From the NCBI GenBank assembly GCA_045600105.1, contig JAZRXG010000016.1:1-35999 (forward strand): a DNA stretch of 35,999 nucleotides, read 5' to 3'. The notes under the pieces are model-generated. The model searched no databases and had not been told where the DNA came from. It worked only from the letters and a program-made list of their open reading frames with translations. This stretch comes from UBA1206 sp045600105 (GTDB lineage Bacteria > Bacillota > Clostridia > Oscillospirales > CAG-382). Shown in pieces: positions 24,268 to 32,061 of the stretch; positions within the stretch are counted from its first letter, which is position 1, and each line of letters starts with the position of its first letter. The position numbers were made by a program, and so were the translations under genes.

Positions 24268-24845
24268 TGGAAAAATATGCGGTCTATATTCTGTCTGTCG
24301 GCGTTTCTCTCTGCCTTTTCGCCTTTGACTGGATAATGCGCTTCGCCGCAAAGGACGACAGCTTCGTCAAGCTCGAAAAAAGCGGCGAAACGCTAAAAAG
24401 TTTTCTTTACGTCGTCATAATGGCGGCAGGCCCGTACTGGGGAGTGCATTATTTCATGCACACCGAAAAGCTGACGCTCTGTCTTGCCGTCACCGCGGCT
24501 GTCGGACTTGTGCTTTTCGCGGTCGAATTTTTTATTCTCAAAAGAGGCGTCCGCTCGCTTTGCGTCCTGCCGCTCACGCTCATCGCGCTTGCCGAATCGT
24601 ATTATTTCCATTACGTCGGGCTCGCGCAGACCACGATGAAAATGCTGCTTTTCACCTGCGCCATCGCGGCACTCGACCTCTTTCTGCTGCTTTCGTACTC
24701 CGCGGCAAAATCAAAAGTCAGCGTCTTCCGGAGCGGAAAAACGCTGACCCTTATCGCTTGTCTTATTTCGTCGCTGCTCACCGGCGTCGTCGCGGGTTAT
24801 CTGATCGAAAGCTGCGTTCTCAGCGTTCCGTCGCTGTTTCGATAA
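24267..24845 (+). CDS. Unknown polytopic membrane protein in the Rnf-like operon
   Basis: A 192-residue protein with five or six hydrophobic segments (about 5-20, 43-60, 68-90, 93-115, 122-145, 160-185). I do not recognise the family. Its position as third gene, where rnfG or rnfE would be expected, suggests it is a partner of the RnfC/RnfD-like proteins, but sequence similarity to RnfA/RnfE is limited to a short LCLAVT string that is too short to be meaningful. AAGGAGGAG at 24252-24260 gives best spacing to ATG 24267; ATG 24264, overlapping the rnfD stop, is possible. The 3' end overlaps the convergent MBL gene by 26 bp. Confidence 0.75.
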   Translation: MEKYAVYILSVGVSLCLFAFDWIMRFAAKDDSFVKLEKSGETLKSFLYVVIMAAGPYWGVHYFMHTEKLTLCLAVTAAVGLVLFAVEFFILKRGVRSLCVLPLTLIALAESYYFHYVGLAQTTMKMLLFTCAIAALDLFLLLSYSAAKSKVSVFRSGKTLTLIACLISSLLTGVVAGYLIESCVLSVPSLFR

Positions 24846-25782
24846 CGACACCGTCGCTTGTGAACGTGATATTTCCGCTTTTATCGGTGCGGAAATATTT
24901 TATCCCGAGCTTGTCGAGCCGTTTTAACGTCACGTCGTGCGGGTGACCGTAATCGTTGCCTTCGCCGCACGAAATGACCGCGTAACGGGGAGACACGGCT
25001 TTTAAGAATTTTTCGCTCGACGATGACGACGAGCCGTGGTGTCCCGCCTTGAGGACGTCACAGTCGAGTTTTTCCTCAAGCGTCCTTACCATAACGTCTT
25101 CGGCATCGGCTTCGGCGTCGCCCGCAAACAGAAATTTCACTTTTCCGTACTGCGCCATAACGACGATACTCGCGTCGTTGGAGGTGCCGACGAAGCCTTC
25201 AGACGGAGAAATGACGGTGAATTTCACGTCACCGACGGCAAATTCCATACCGTATTTTCCCATGATGACATTCGTGCCTTCCGACCTTCCGAGCGCTGTC
25301 AGGAACGATTCAAAGGTCGCCGTGGTCGCCGTTTCGTTGGTCATTATCACGTTCTTCACGTTTTTGCTTTCGAGTATATCGTCGGCGTCGCCTATGTGGT
25401 CGGCGTCGGGATGCGTGAGGACGAAGTATTCGATATCTTCCACTCCGTACCCGTCAAGCAGCTTTTTCGCTTTTCCCGGGTGTTCGTAAGTACCGGCGTC
25501 GATCACGACGTGCTTTCCGTCGTTCGACGTTATCAGTATGCAGTCGCCCTGACCGACGTCAAGAACCCGCACGGTCATGATGCCCTCGGGCAATACGACC
25601 GACGTTTCTTCTTTCGCTTCCTCGCTTTCGATCCCGATCGACGGTCCGTCCTCGTTTTCCGAAAGAGTGAGGAGAAGCACTGCGGCTATCGCCGCGGCGG
25701 TAAGCGCGATTATTATTATCGCAAGAAAAATACTTTTTTTCGATTTTTTACCTTTTGACTTTTTTGTGCCGTGTGAAGCCAT
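24820..25782 (-). CDS. ComEC/Rec2-like MBL-fold hydrolase, membrane-anchored
   Basis: A 320-residue protein with a Lys-rich N-terminus (residues 1-17), one transmembrane helix (about 18-40), an acidic linker and a metallo-beta-lactamase domain: VLDVGQGDCILI, VIDAG, the metal motif THPDADHIGD, LFAGDAE and KAGHHGSSSSS. The domain resembles the extracellular hydrolase part of the ComEC DNA-uptake channel and related secreted nucleases or phosphodiesterases; the anchor places it outside the membrane. Its substrate is unknown. The ATG at 25782 has a GAGGTGA site. A longer upstream open frame is in the antisense of the RNA methyltransferase gene and is rejected. Confidence 0.87.
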   Translation of the reverse strand: MASHGTKKSKGKKSKKSIFLAIIIIALTAAAIAAVLLLTLSENEDGPSIGIESEEAKEETSVVLPEGIMTVRVLDVGQGDCILITSNDGKHVVIDAGTYEHPGKAKKLLDGYGVEDIEYFVLTHPDADHIGDADDILESKNVKNVIMTNETATTATFESFLTALGRSEGTNVIMGKYGMEFAVGDVKFTVISPSEGFVGTSNDASIVVMAQYGKVKFLFAGDAEADAEDVMVRTLEEKLDCDVLKAGHHGSSSSSSEKFLKAVSPRYAVISCGEGNDYGHPHDVTLKRLDKLGIKYFRTDKSGNITFTSDGVVIETATER

Positions 25783-25800
25783 TATTTTCACCTCGGAACT

Positions 25801-25809
25801 ATTATACCA
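25801..25809 (-). promoter_or_regulatory. Extended -10 promoter element of the MBL gene
   Basis: TATAAT on the minus strand (25801-25806) is preceded by TGG (25807-25809), giving the TGN extended -10 form, about 20 bp upstream of the ATG. No good -35 box is seen. The region also forms the 54-bp gap to the divergent rlmD gene. Confidence 0.5.
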
Positions 25810-25836
25810 TACTTTTTCCGTAAAGGGAATACAAAT

Positions 25837-27195
25837 ATGACGAAAAATAAACTGATTTTTTCCGTAGGTATTACGGGAATGACGAATATGGGCGCCGGAG
25901 TCGCAAAAGAAGACGGCGGCAAGACCGTTTTCGTCAAGGGCGGAGTCGAGGGCGACGAAGCCGACGTCTTCGTCATCAAGGAAACCGCGTCGTACGATAT
26001 CGCCGCCATTGAAAAACTCACCAAGGCGTCGCCTTACAGAAAGGACCCCGACTGCGAGTGCTGCAAAGCGTGCGGCGGCTGCGTTTTCAGGCATGTGACT
26101 TATGAAAAAGAAAAACAAATAAAACTCGGACACGTCAAAGAAGCGTTCAGACGCTACGCCTCGATGGATATTGACGTGAACGACATCGAGACGGCGAATG
26201 TTGACCGATACCGCAACAACGTGCGCTATCCCGCGGCAAAGGGAAAAGACGGCAGACTTTTCGCCGGCTTCTTCTCGGAGCACAGCCACAGGGTCGTGAA
26301 AGTCTCCGACTGCCTCACGCAGAAAAGCGTGATGAACGGAGTGCTTTCTGCCTGCGTTGAAAGCCTCAACGCGAACGGGATTTCCGCCTACGACGAGAAC
26401 ACGGGCAAAGGGGACGTCCGTCATATATGCCTCAGAACGAACAGAGCGGGAAAAGTCTCCGTCTGCTTAGTCGTGAACGGCAGAACGGTGTCGGAAGGGC
26501 TCGAAAACGTGTGCAGCACCGTTGCGGGACGCTTTGACAACGTCACGGGCGTTTACGTCAATTTCAATCCCAAGAACACCAACGTCATTTTCGGCGACGT
26601 CACCGAGACCGTGATCGAAAAGGAAAAACTCACCGAAACGCTCTGCGGACGAAAGTTTTCGATCTCTCCGAGGTCTTTTTTTCAGGTCAATACCGAGACC
26701 GCCGAGCTTCTTTTCACCCGTGCGGGCGAATACCTCGACGCGGCGGATAACGATGTCGTCATCGACCTTTACTGCGGCACTGGAACGGTGGGGATATGCA
26801 CCGTCGGCAAAAAAACAAAGCTTTACGGCTGCGAGATAATCCCCGAGGCGGTCGCCGACGCCGGAGTCAACGCGGAAGAAAACGGGATGGAAAACTATCA
26901 TTTCGACTGCTGCGACGCTTCCGAGGGCATAAAACGCTGCGCCGAACTGTTCGGTCACGCCACGGCGATGACCGTCGACCCTCCGCGTAAGGGACTGTCC
27001 GCCGAAACGGTGAACGCCATACTTGAAAGCGGCATCCCCAAGGTCGTCTATATCTCCTGCAACCCCGATACCCTTGCCCGCGACGTAAAGCTCCTCGGCG
27101 AAAAATACAAACTCGAGAAAATTTCGCTTTTTGATATGTTCCCGCGAACGAGCCATATAGAGACGGTATGTCTGTTGTCTCGGGAACAAGAGTAA
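25837..27195 (+). CDS. rlmD: 23S rRNA (uracil-5-)-methyltransferase RlmD/RumA family
   Basis: A 452-residue SAM-dependent RNA uracil methyltransferase. It has an N-terminal TRAM-like beta region, a Cys cluster CECCKACGGC for a 4Fe-4S cluster near residues 70-80, SFFQVN, the SAM loop DLYCGTGTVG, DPPRKG and the catalytic ISCNPDTLARD. It makes 5-methyluridine in 23S rRNA; Firmicutes often have several paralogues (RlmCD type), so the target position is uncertain. The ATG has an AAAGGGAA site and the gene stands alone, divergent from the MBL gene. Confidence 0.92.
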   Translation: MTKNKLIFSVGITGMTNMGAGVAKEDGGKTVFVKGGVEGDEADVFVIKETASYDIAAIEKLTKASPYRKDPDCECCKACGGCVFRHVTYEKEKQIKLGHVKEAFRRYASMDIDVNDIETANVDRYRNNVRYPAAKGKDGRLFAGFFSEHSHRVVKVSDCLTQKSVMNGVLSACVESLNANGISAYDENTGKGDVRHICLRTNRAGKVSVCLVVNGRTVSEGLENVCSTVAGRFDNVTGVYVNFNPKNTNVIFGDVTETVIEKEKLTETLCGRKFSISPRSFFQVNTETAELLFTRAGEYLDAADNDVVIDLYCGTGTVGICTVGKKTKLYGCEIIPEAVADAGVNAEENGMENYHFDCCDASEGIKRCAELFGHATAMTVDPPRKGLSAETVNAILESGIPKVVYISCNPDTLARDVKLLGEKYKLEKISLFDMFPRTSHIETVCLLSREQE

Positions 27196-27323
27196 ATGCA
27201 AAACGATCGTTCGGAAAACGGATAAAAGCATTTCGAGCCGGAATTTTCGGTCAAATGACGTAATAATTTCTGCCATTTTACGGTATACAGATTGAAACTA
27301 TTTTTTTTGAAAAGGGCAACGAC

Positions 27324-29396
27324 ATGGACAAAAAACACGAAAACCTCACCGATGAAGAACTCCGCGCTCTGGAAGAGCTGGAGAAAGAACTGAAGGACGC
27401 GTATAAATACGTCATCAGAAACTCGTTAGTGAAAGAGTATGAGGCAAACAAGGACAAAACGGGATCTCTCACCGATCCCGACGCCGAACTGAACAATCTT
27501 GATACTCTTGACGAGCTCAGAGATTACGCGCTCAATTACTGCATGGATGATCTGAGGGAAATTCCCGGCGCGGAAAACATTGAGATCAACAAAGACAATA
27601 TCAAAGAAGCCGAAAATTTATTTGACGCCGCGGTGCACGATTGGTATCTGAATGAATATATCTACCTTGAAAACACCGACGGACGGATCGCGGAAGAAAA
27701 AATTGAAGACGAGCAGAATGAGCCGCAGCGGTATACCGGGGAAGAGATACCGGAATTTGACGCCTCTTCTCAGCCCGTTCCCGAAGAAGACAAGTCAAAT
27801 GAAAAAGACGCGAGGAACGAACGTCTTGACAACGCGAGAAGACATTATATCGCCGGGCATCCGGAGCTTGACGGCGACATGGACGACATAGGCGACGACA
27901 CGGTACTTAAATGGTACGCGGATGAGGTGTTCGAAGCCAGATGCGCTTATCTGCTTGACGGGGAACCGGAACTGTCCCAGAAAGATCTTGCGAAATATGT
28001 CGAAGAAAATGAAAAGATAATACCCGATGACGAAAGAGCGTGGGAACTGTATCATGACGAATATCTGATCCCCATGCGCGAAATGCAGAAGGAAGCCGAG
28101 GAAGCGGCAGAGATCCCGGCTGACGAAGAGTTGGAACAGAAGGTACTTGCTGACGAACAGGCACGCAAGGAACGCGACGCGAAACTCGATAAAGAACAGG
28201 AAAAAATCAAAAAAGAAATCGCCGAACGCGAAGCATTGGCAGAAAAAAGAAAGAAACTGAGAGAAGAAGCGCTTAAAAGAGCCGAAGAATCAAAAAAAGC
28301 CAAAAGTGAAATAAAAGACGCTCCCGCAAATCGTAAAACAGCAGAAGAGATCGCTGCCGAAAGAGCCGAAGCGGAAAAACTCGAACGCTTTTTGGAAGAA
28401 AACGAAGTACGGTACAAAAAGGTCAGACCCGACGCCGAAGAACTGAAAGGCATAAGAAGCAGCCTCGACGAACTGCAGAAAAACGCGTCATCAGCGTCGG
28501 CGTTCGGAAACACGACAGCGGCAGACGAAAATATAAGACGTATAAAGAACGTACGCGGAGAAGAACTGCATAAAAACGTGAAACCCGAAACGACGGTCAG
28601 GACCGCGTCGGTAAAAGACAAGCCTCTTGATATGAAAAACGTAAGGGGCGAACGCAACGAACTGCAGAAAAACGCGTCATCAGCGTCGGCGTTCAGAAAT
28701 ACGACAGCGGCAAGCGAAGATACAAAGCATATAAAGAACGTACGTGACGAAGTGATTATCAGTCAATCGCTTGCGGAAAACAAGAAACAGAATATCGACC
28801 CTGCCAAGTACAACGCGGCGCTTCGCGAATTGGCGGGCAGCCTTAACGATACCGGAAGCATCTTCTCGTGGGATTCCAAGGAATTCACCACCATGAGGAA
28901 CTATCTGAAAGCCGTATCCGGGATCGACCTGAGCGCGAGACAGCTCGGTCAGGCGTTCAACGCGATCCGTGAAGGCGTTGAAGCATATCGTGAACACGCC
29001 AAAGCCGACCCCAGACCCGACAATAAGAGAAGAAGCGACCGCCTTAACGTAATGGATTCGCTCGTCACTCTTGCGGATTGCTATGACGAGAGCATCGGCG
29101 ATCCCAAAGATATGTTCAGGATATCGGCGGACCGCATGGTCGTCGACGTTTTGAGCAAAAACATCAAAACCGGCGAAAGCAAAGATCTGATAGGCAAAAA
29201 AGTCGCCCGTTCGGAATCTTACCGCAAGTATATGGACGGCATTTCGATAAGCGAGATGAACAGGATTGCAAAGGATCCGAAAGCCGCCGGAAATACCATT
29301 GCGGCGGTACATAACAGCGTAGTCAAGGCAAAAGAAAACAAAGCGGATAATGGCGAAAAAGCAAAGGATCAGGAGGACAACATCTGGTCGCTTTGA
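27324..29396 (+). CDS. Unknown 690-aa charged coiled-coil protein with internal duplication
   Basis: I do not recognise this protein. It has no signal peptide or membrane segment. Residues 1-240 are acidic with several W-Y motifs (HDWYLNEY, LKWYADEVF, AWELYHDEYL), suggesting three diverged copies of a small helical unit. Residues 245-360 are Glu/Lys/Ala-rich and likely form a long coiled coil. At about 380-475 a segment beginning ELQKNASSASAF and ending KNVR occurs twice, with a third KNVRGE in between; the DNA copies are nearly identical. Residues 485-665 are a separate, more globular helical region (SWDSKEFTTMRNYLKAVSG). It starts behind an AAAAGGG site 128 bp after rlmD. A structural or phage/surface-associated role is possible, but the sequence gives no function. 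Confidence 0.75.
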   Translation: MDKKHENLTDEELRALEELEKELKDAYKYVIRNSLVKEYEANKDKTGSLTDPDAELNNLDTLDELRDYALNYCMDDLREIPGAENIEINKDNIKEAENLFDAAVHDWYLNEYIYLENTDGRIAEEKIEDEQNEPQRYTGEEIPEFDASSQPVPEEDKSNEKDARNERLDNARRHYIAGHPELDGDMDDIGDDTVLKWYADEVFEARCAYLLDGEPELSQKDLAKYVEENEKIIPDDERAWELYHDEYLIPMREMQKEAEEAAEIPADEELEQKVLADEQARKERDAKLDKEQEKIKKEIAEREALAEKRKKLREEALKRAEESKKAKSEIKDAPANRKTAEEIAAERAEAEKLERFLEENEVRYKKVRPDAEELKGIRSSLDELQKNASSASAFGNTTAADENIRRIKNVRGEELHKNVKPETTVRTASVKDKPLDMKNVRGERNELQKNASSASAFRNTTAASEDTKHIKNVRDEVIISQSLAENKKQNIDPAKYNAALRELAGSLNDTGSIFSWDSKEFTTMRNYLKAVSGIDLSARQLGQAFNAIREGVEAYREHAKADPRPDNKRRSDRLNVMDSLVTLADCYDESIGDPKDMFRISADRMVVDVLSKNIKTGESKDLIGKKVARSESYRKYMDGISISEMNRIAKDPKAAGNTIAAVHNSVVKAKENKADNGEKAKDQEDNIWSL
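28469..28555 (+). repeat. Direct repeat copy 1 inside the 690-aa gene
   Basis: This 87-bp stretch is nearly repeated at 28658-28744, exactly 189 bp (63 codons) downstream, so the reading frame is kept. The first 38 or so bases of the two copies are identical and the rest diverges at scattered positions. Confidence 0.9.
28658..28744 (+). repeat. Direct repeat copy 2 inside the 690-aa gene
   Basis: Second copy of the 87-bp in-frame repeat. It encodes ELQKNASSASAFRNTTAAS and ends in IKNVRDE, against ELQKNASSASAFGNTTAAD and IKNVRGE in copy 1. Confidence 0.9.
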
Positions 29397-29397
29397 C

Positions 29398-29420
29398 CTG
29401 CTTCTTCGAGCAGATATTTT
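29398..29420 (+). terminator. Weak terminator-like hairpin after the 690-aa gene
   Basis: CTGCT (29398-29402) and AGCAG (29409-29413) form a 5-bp stem with a 6-nt loop, followed by ATATTTT. The stem is short, so termination may be partial. Confidence 0.35.
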
Positions 29421-29457
29421 AACAGAGTAAAATGAGACAAAAAAGGAGACCCTGACA

Positions 29458-29811
29458 ATGAGCAGTACAATATATGAATTCAGAAGGACGTCGGCGGAGA
29501 ATTTGTGGGAATTTCAGAACAAATTCATGACCGAGCTTGAAAACAACGCCGTCGAACTCGAAACCGTGTATAACCATATCACAAAGACCGATTCCGCCGA
29601 AGTGCTTTTGCTCGTATGCGAAAAATACTATTTCCGGAACGGCAGCATGGCATCGCTGACCCTGCAGTGTATCAGCGAAAACAACGAACAGACGGTCACG
29701 GTCATCGGCAACGGCGGCGGTGAAGGTATATGGAACATAAGCTACGGCGCCAATGCCAATTTCGCGAAAAAAGCAGCGAAGATACTGGCAAATATGGGGT
29801 TTGTCCAATAA
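29458..29811 (+). CDS. Small cytoplasmic protein, DUF6054-like
   Basis: A 117-residue protein with no signal or membrane segment. It has an N-terminal helix (ENLWEFQNKFMTELENN), a beta-rich middle with VLLLVCEKYYFRNGSMASLTL, a glycine turn GNGGGEGIWN and a final helix (FAKKAAKILANMGF). The overall pattern resembles DUF6054 proteins of Firmicutes, though I cannot verify this by search. Function unknown. An AAGGAG site precedes the ATG at a somewhat long 11-nt spacing. Confidence 0.72.
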   Translation: MSSTIYEFRRTSAENLWEFQNKFMTELENNAVELETVYNHITKTDSAEVLLLVCEKYYFRNGSMASLTLQCISENNEQTVTVIGNGGGEGIWNISYGANANFAKKAAKILANMGFVQ

Positions 29812-29847
29812 CGTCGGTCTTATCTTCGATCCCTTGCAGGAGATATA

Positions 29848-31626
29848 ATGGAAACCGGAACGATAAACAGCAACAATAAAATAATTAAAAAACTGTTCGT
29901 CAGCGCCTTTATTATCATGGGCATGATGGAACTGATGATGACGATGGCGTCGATGATAGACTCATATTACATCGGGAACTACGTCGGCAGCATGGGGATG
30001 GCGGCGTCGGGCTTTGCCAGACCGTTCTACAGCTTCGTCAACATCATCAGCGGACTTCTGGGACTCGGCATACAGCTCCTTTGCTCGCATTATATCGGCA
30101 AAGGCAGTCTTGACAACGCCCAGAAGGCGTTCTCGGGCGCTCTTTTCATCGGGCTCGTTTCATCGGTGATACTGGCTTCAGTCGGCTTTTTCAATTCCCG
30201 TGCCATCGCCTCGATATACGGCAGGGGAGAGGCAGTCGCCGACATCCTCCCGCTTTCCGAGGATTACCTCAAGGGGCTTTTTCTCGGCGCTCCCGCGATG
30301 ATAATTTTCGGTATACTGTCTCCGATAGTCCAGATAGGCAACGGCAAAAAGATGATAACCGTGAGCGTCGTGCTTCAGTTCGCCTCCGATATCGCGGGCG
30401 ACGCCGTGAACGCTTACGCTTTCGGCAGCAGTATGTTCGGCTTCGGCATCGCGACGTCCGTCGCGTATTATGTGTCGCTCGTCCCTCTCGTCGTGTATTT
30501 CCTGCGTTCCGACGCCATTCTCAGACTCAGACTGTCGCTGCTTCCGCTCGGTGATCTTAAAGAAATATTCAGATCCGGCTGGTCAAAGGCGATAAAACGT
30601 ATATGCAGCACGCTCAAGCCCATCGCTCTCAACGGACTTTCGCTCCTTCTCGGGATGTCGCTTGCGCTTTCGGCGTACAGCATCACCAATCAGGTGCGTG
30701 ACGTTCTCGTCAGCTTCTGCGCCGGTGCCACCGGTGCCGCGGTGCTTATAGGCGCGCTTCTGTACGGTCAGCGTGACCGCGACGGGCTCAAATGCCTGTC
30801 GTCGCTTGCCATCAAGGCGGTGGGAGCCGCGGCGGCTCTCGGTGCCGTCTGCATCGTCTGCGCCCGACCGATAGCGGACTTTTTCATCAGCGACTCCGAA
30901 GACGTCATCAGAATGGCGACTCTGTCTATCCGATGCGTCGGCATAATGATACCTTTCTCGGTGTTCAACAGCATGTTCATTTCGTTCATGCAGATAACGA
31001 AGCGTTATCGGCTCGTGAACGCGCTGTCGTACCTCAACCGTCTTATCCTCATCGTGCTCACGTCAGCCCTCCTCGGCTTCCTTTTCGGAACGAACGGGCT
31101 CTGGTGGGCGCTTCCGGTCAGCGAGATAGTGAACGCGATCATCACGCTGCTCGCGGCAGCCAAGCTCAACGGGGCTTTCCCGCGCAGAGTCGTCGACCTT
31201 CTCTGCCTGCCCGAAGATTTCGGGTTCAAAAAAGAGGATTATATTGAAATATCCGTAAAAAGCGCCGAAGACGTCGTGGCTCTTCAGGACACGGTCAAGA
31301 CCTTCTGCGCGTCCCACGGCATCGAGTCGCGCCGCTCCTATTTCACTCAGCTTGCTCTCGAGGAGCTCGCGATGAACGTCATCGAGCACGGGTTCCCCAA
31401 ATGCAGACATACGCCTTCGATACACGTGTGGATAACCTATGACGACGGCGATATGAAACTCAGGATACAGGACAACTGTCCCGGCTTCAACGTGATGAAG
31501 CACTGCAGCGAACTGCAGCAGGAAAGCAGCGAAAGATGCGTGGGACTGCGGCTCGTCAGCAAAATATCCAAGGAAATGAACTACGTCAATATGCTTGAAA
31601 CAAATAACCTTATGATAACATTATAA
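29848..31626 (+). CDS. MATE-family transporter fused to an RsbW-like ATPase domain
   Basis: A 592-residue fusion. Residues 1-455 are a 12-helix MATE/MOP-type transporter, with GMMELMMTMASMIDSYYIG and GLGIQLLCSHYIGKGS near the N-terminus. Residues 465-592 are a GHKL/histidine-kinase-type ATPase domain of the anti-sigma-factor kind: the N-box is LEELAMNVIEHGF (E505, N510) and the G1 box is IQDNCPGF (D542, G546), followed by GLRLVSKIS as a reduced G2 box. Stand-alone RsbW-type domains phosphorylate or bind partner-switching regulators; fused to a transporter the domain could sense or gate transport, which is inference. An AGGAG site lies 6 nt before the ATG. The GtrA gene follows 19 bp downstream. 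Confidence 0.88.
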   Translation: METGTINSNNKIIKKLFVSAFIIMGMMELMMTMASMIDSYYIGNYVGSMGMAASGFARPFYSFVNIISGLLGLGIQLLCSHYIGKGSLDNAQKAFSGALFIGLVSSVILASVGFFNSRAIASIYGRGEAVADILPLSEDYLKGLFLGAPAMIIFGILSPIVQIGNGKKMITVSVVLQFASDIAGDAVNAYAFGSSMFGFGIATSVAYYVSLVPLVVYFLRSDAILRLRLSLLPLGDLKEIFRSGWSKAIKRICSTLKPIALNGLSLLLGMSLALSAYSITNQVRDVLVSFCAGATGAAVLIGALLYGQRDRDGLKCLSSLAIKAVGAAAALGAVCIVCARPIADFFISDSEDVIRMATLSIRCVGIMIPFSVFNSMFISFMQITKRYRLVNALSYLNRLILIVLTSALLGFLFGTNGLWWALPVSEIVNAIITLLAAAKLNGAFPRRVVDLLCLPEDFGFKKEDYIEISVKSAEDVVALQDTVKTFCASHGIESRRSYFTQLALEELAMNVIEHGFPKCRHTPSIHVWITYDDGDMKLRIQDNCPGFNVMKHCSELQQESSERCVGLRLVSKISKEMNYVNMLETNNLMITL

Positions 31627-31645
31627 AAAAAGAAGGTAAATCGGC

Positions 31646-32038
31646 ATGAAAGAATCACTCAGGGCGTTGAAATTCCTCATCATTTCGATCAGCGCGGGAC
31701 TCGTGCAGATAGGCTCGTTCACTCTGTTTGACGAAGTCTTTCATTGGAACTACTGGGCAGCATACCTCATAAGTCTTCTGCTTTCGGTGCTCTGGAATTT
31801 TACCATCAACCGTAAATATACCTTCAAATCGGCGAACAACGTCAAGGTGGCAATGCTGCTCGTTCTCCTGTTCTACGCGGTGTTCACACCCGTTTCGACG
31901 TGGCTCGGCGATATTGCCGACGAAAAAGGCGTAAACGAATATATCATCCTTGCTGTGACGATGATCGCCAATTTCGTGCTTGAATACCTTTATACCCGAT
32001 ACGTCGTGTACCGAAATTCCTGCGATACCGCAAAATAA
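31646..32038 (+). CDS. GtrA family membrane protein
   Basis: A 130-residue protein with four transmembrane helices (about 8-27, 36-54, 66-85, 99-118) and the GtrA signature LLLSVLWNFTINRKYTFKS after helix two. GtrA-type proteins are thought to flip or carry polyprenyl-linked sugars for surface glycosylation. Position after a MATE-superfamily protein, a group related to lipid flippases, suggests a link to envelope glycan export, but this is weak. Confidence 0.9.
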   Translation: MKESLRALKFLIISISAGLVQIGSFTLFDEVFHWNYWAAYLISLLLSVLWNFTINRKYTFKSANNVKVAMLLVLLFYAVFTPVSTWLGDIADEKGVNEYIILAVTMIANFVLEYLYTRYVVYRNSCDTAK

Positions 32039-32061
32039 CGACCGACAAGTGAGGAAACGCT

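Noticed and set aside
25783..26424. A long N-terminal extension of the MBL protein
   Set aside because: It lies antisense to the rlmD coding region; the internal ATG at 25782 has a good ribosome binding site and is followed by a typical membrane anchor.
27196..27323. A terminator or promoter after rlmD
   Set aside because: A short palindrome AACGATCGTT is present but has no T-run, and no convincing -35/-10 pair was found.
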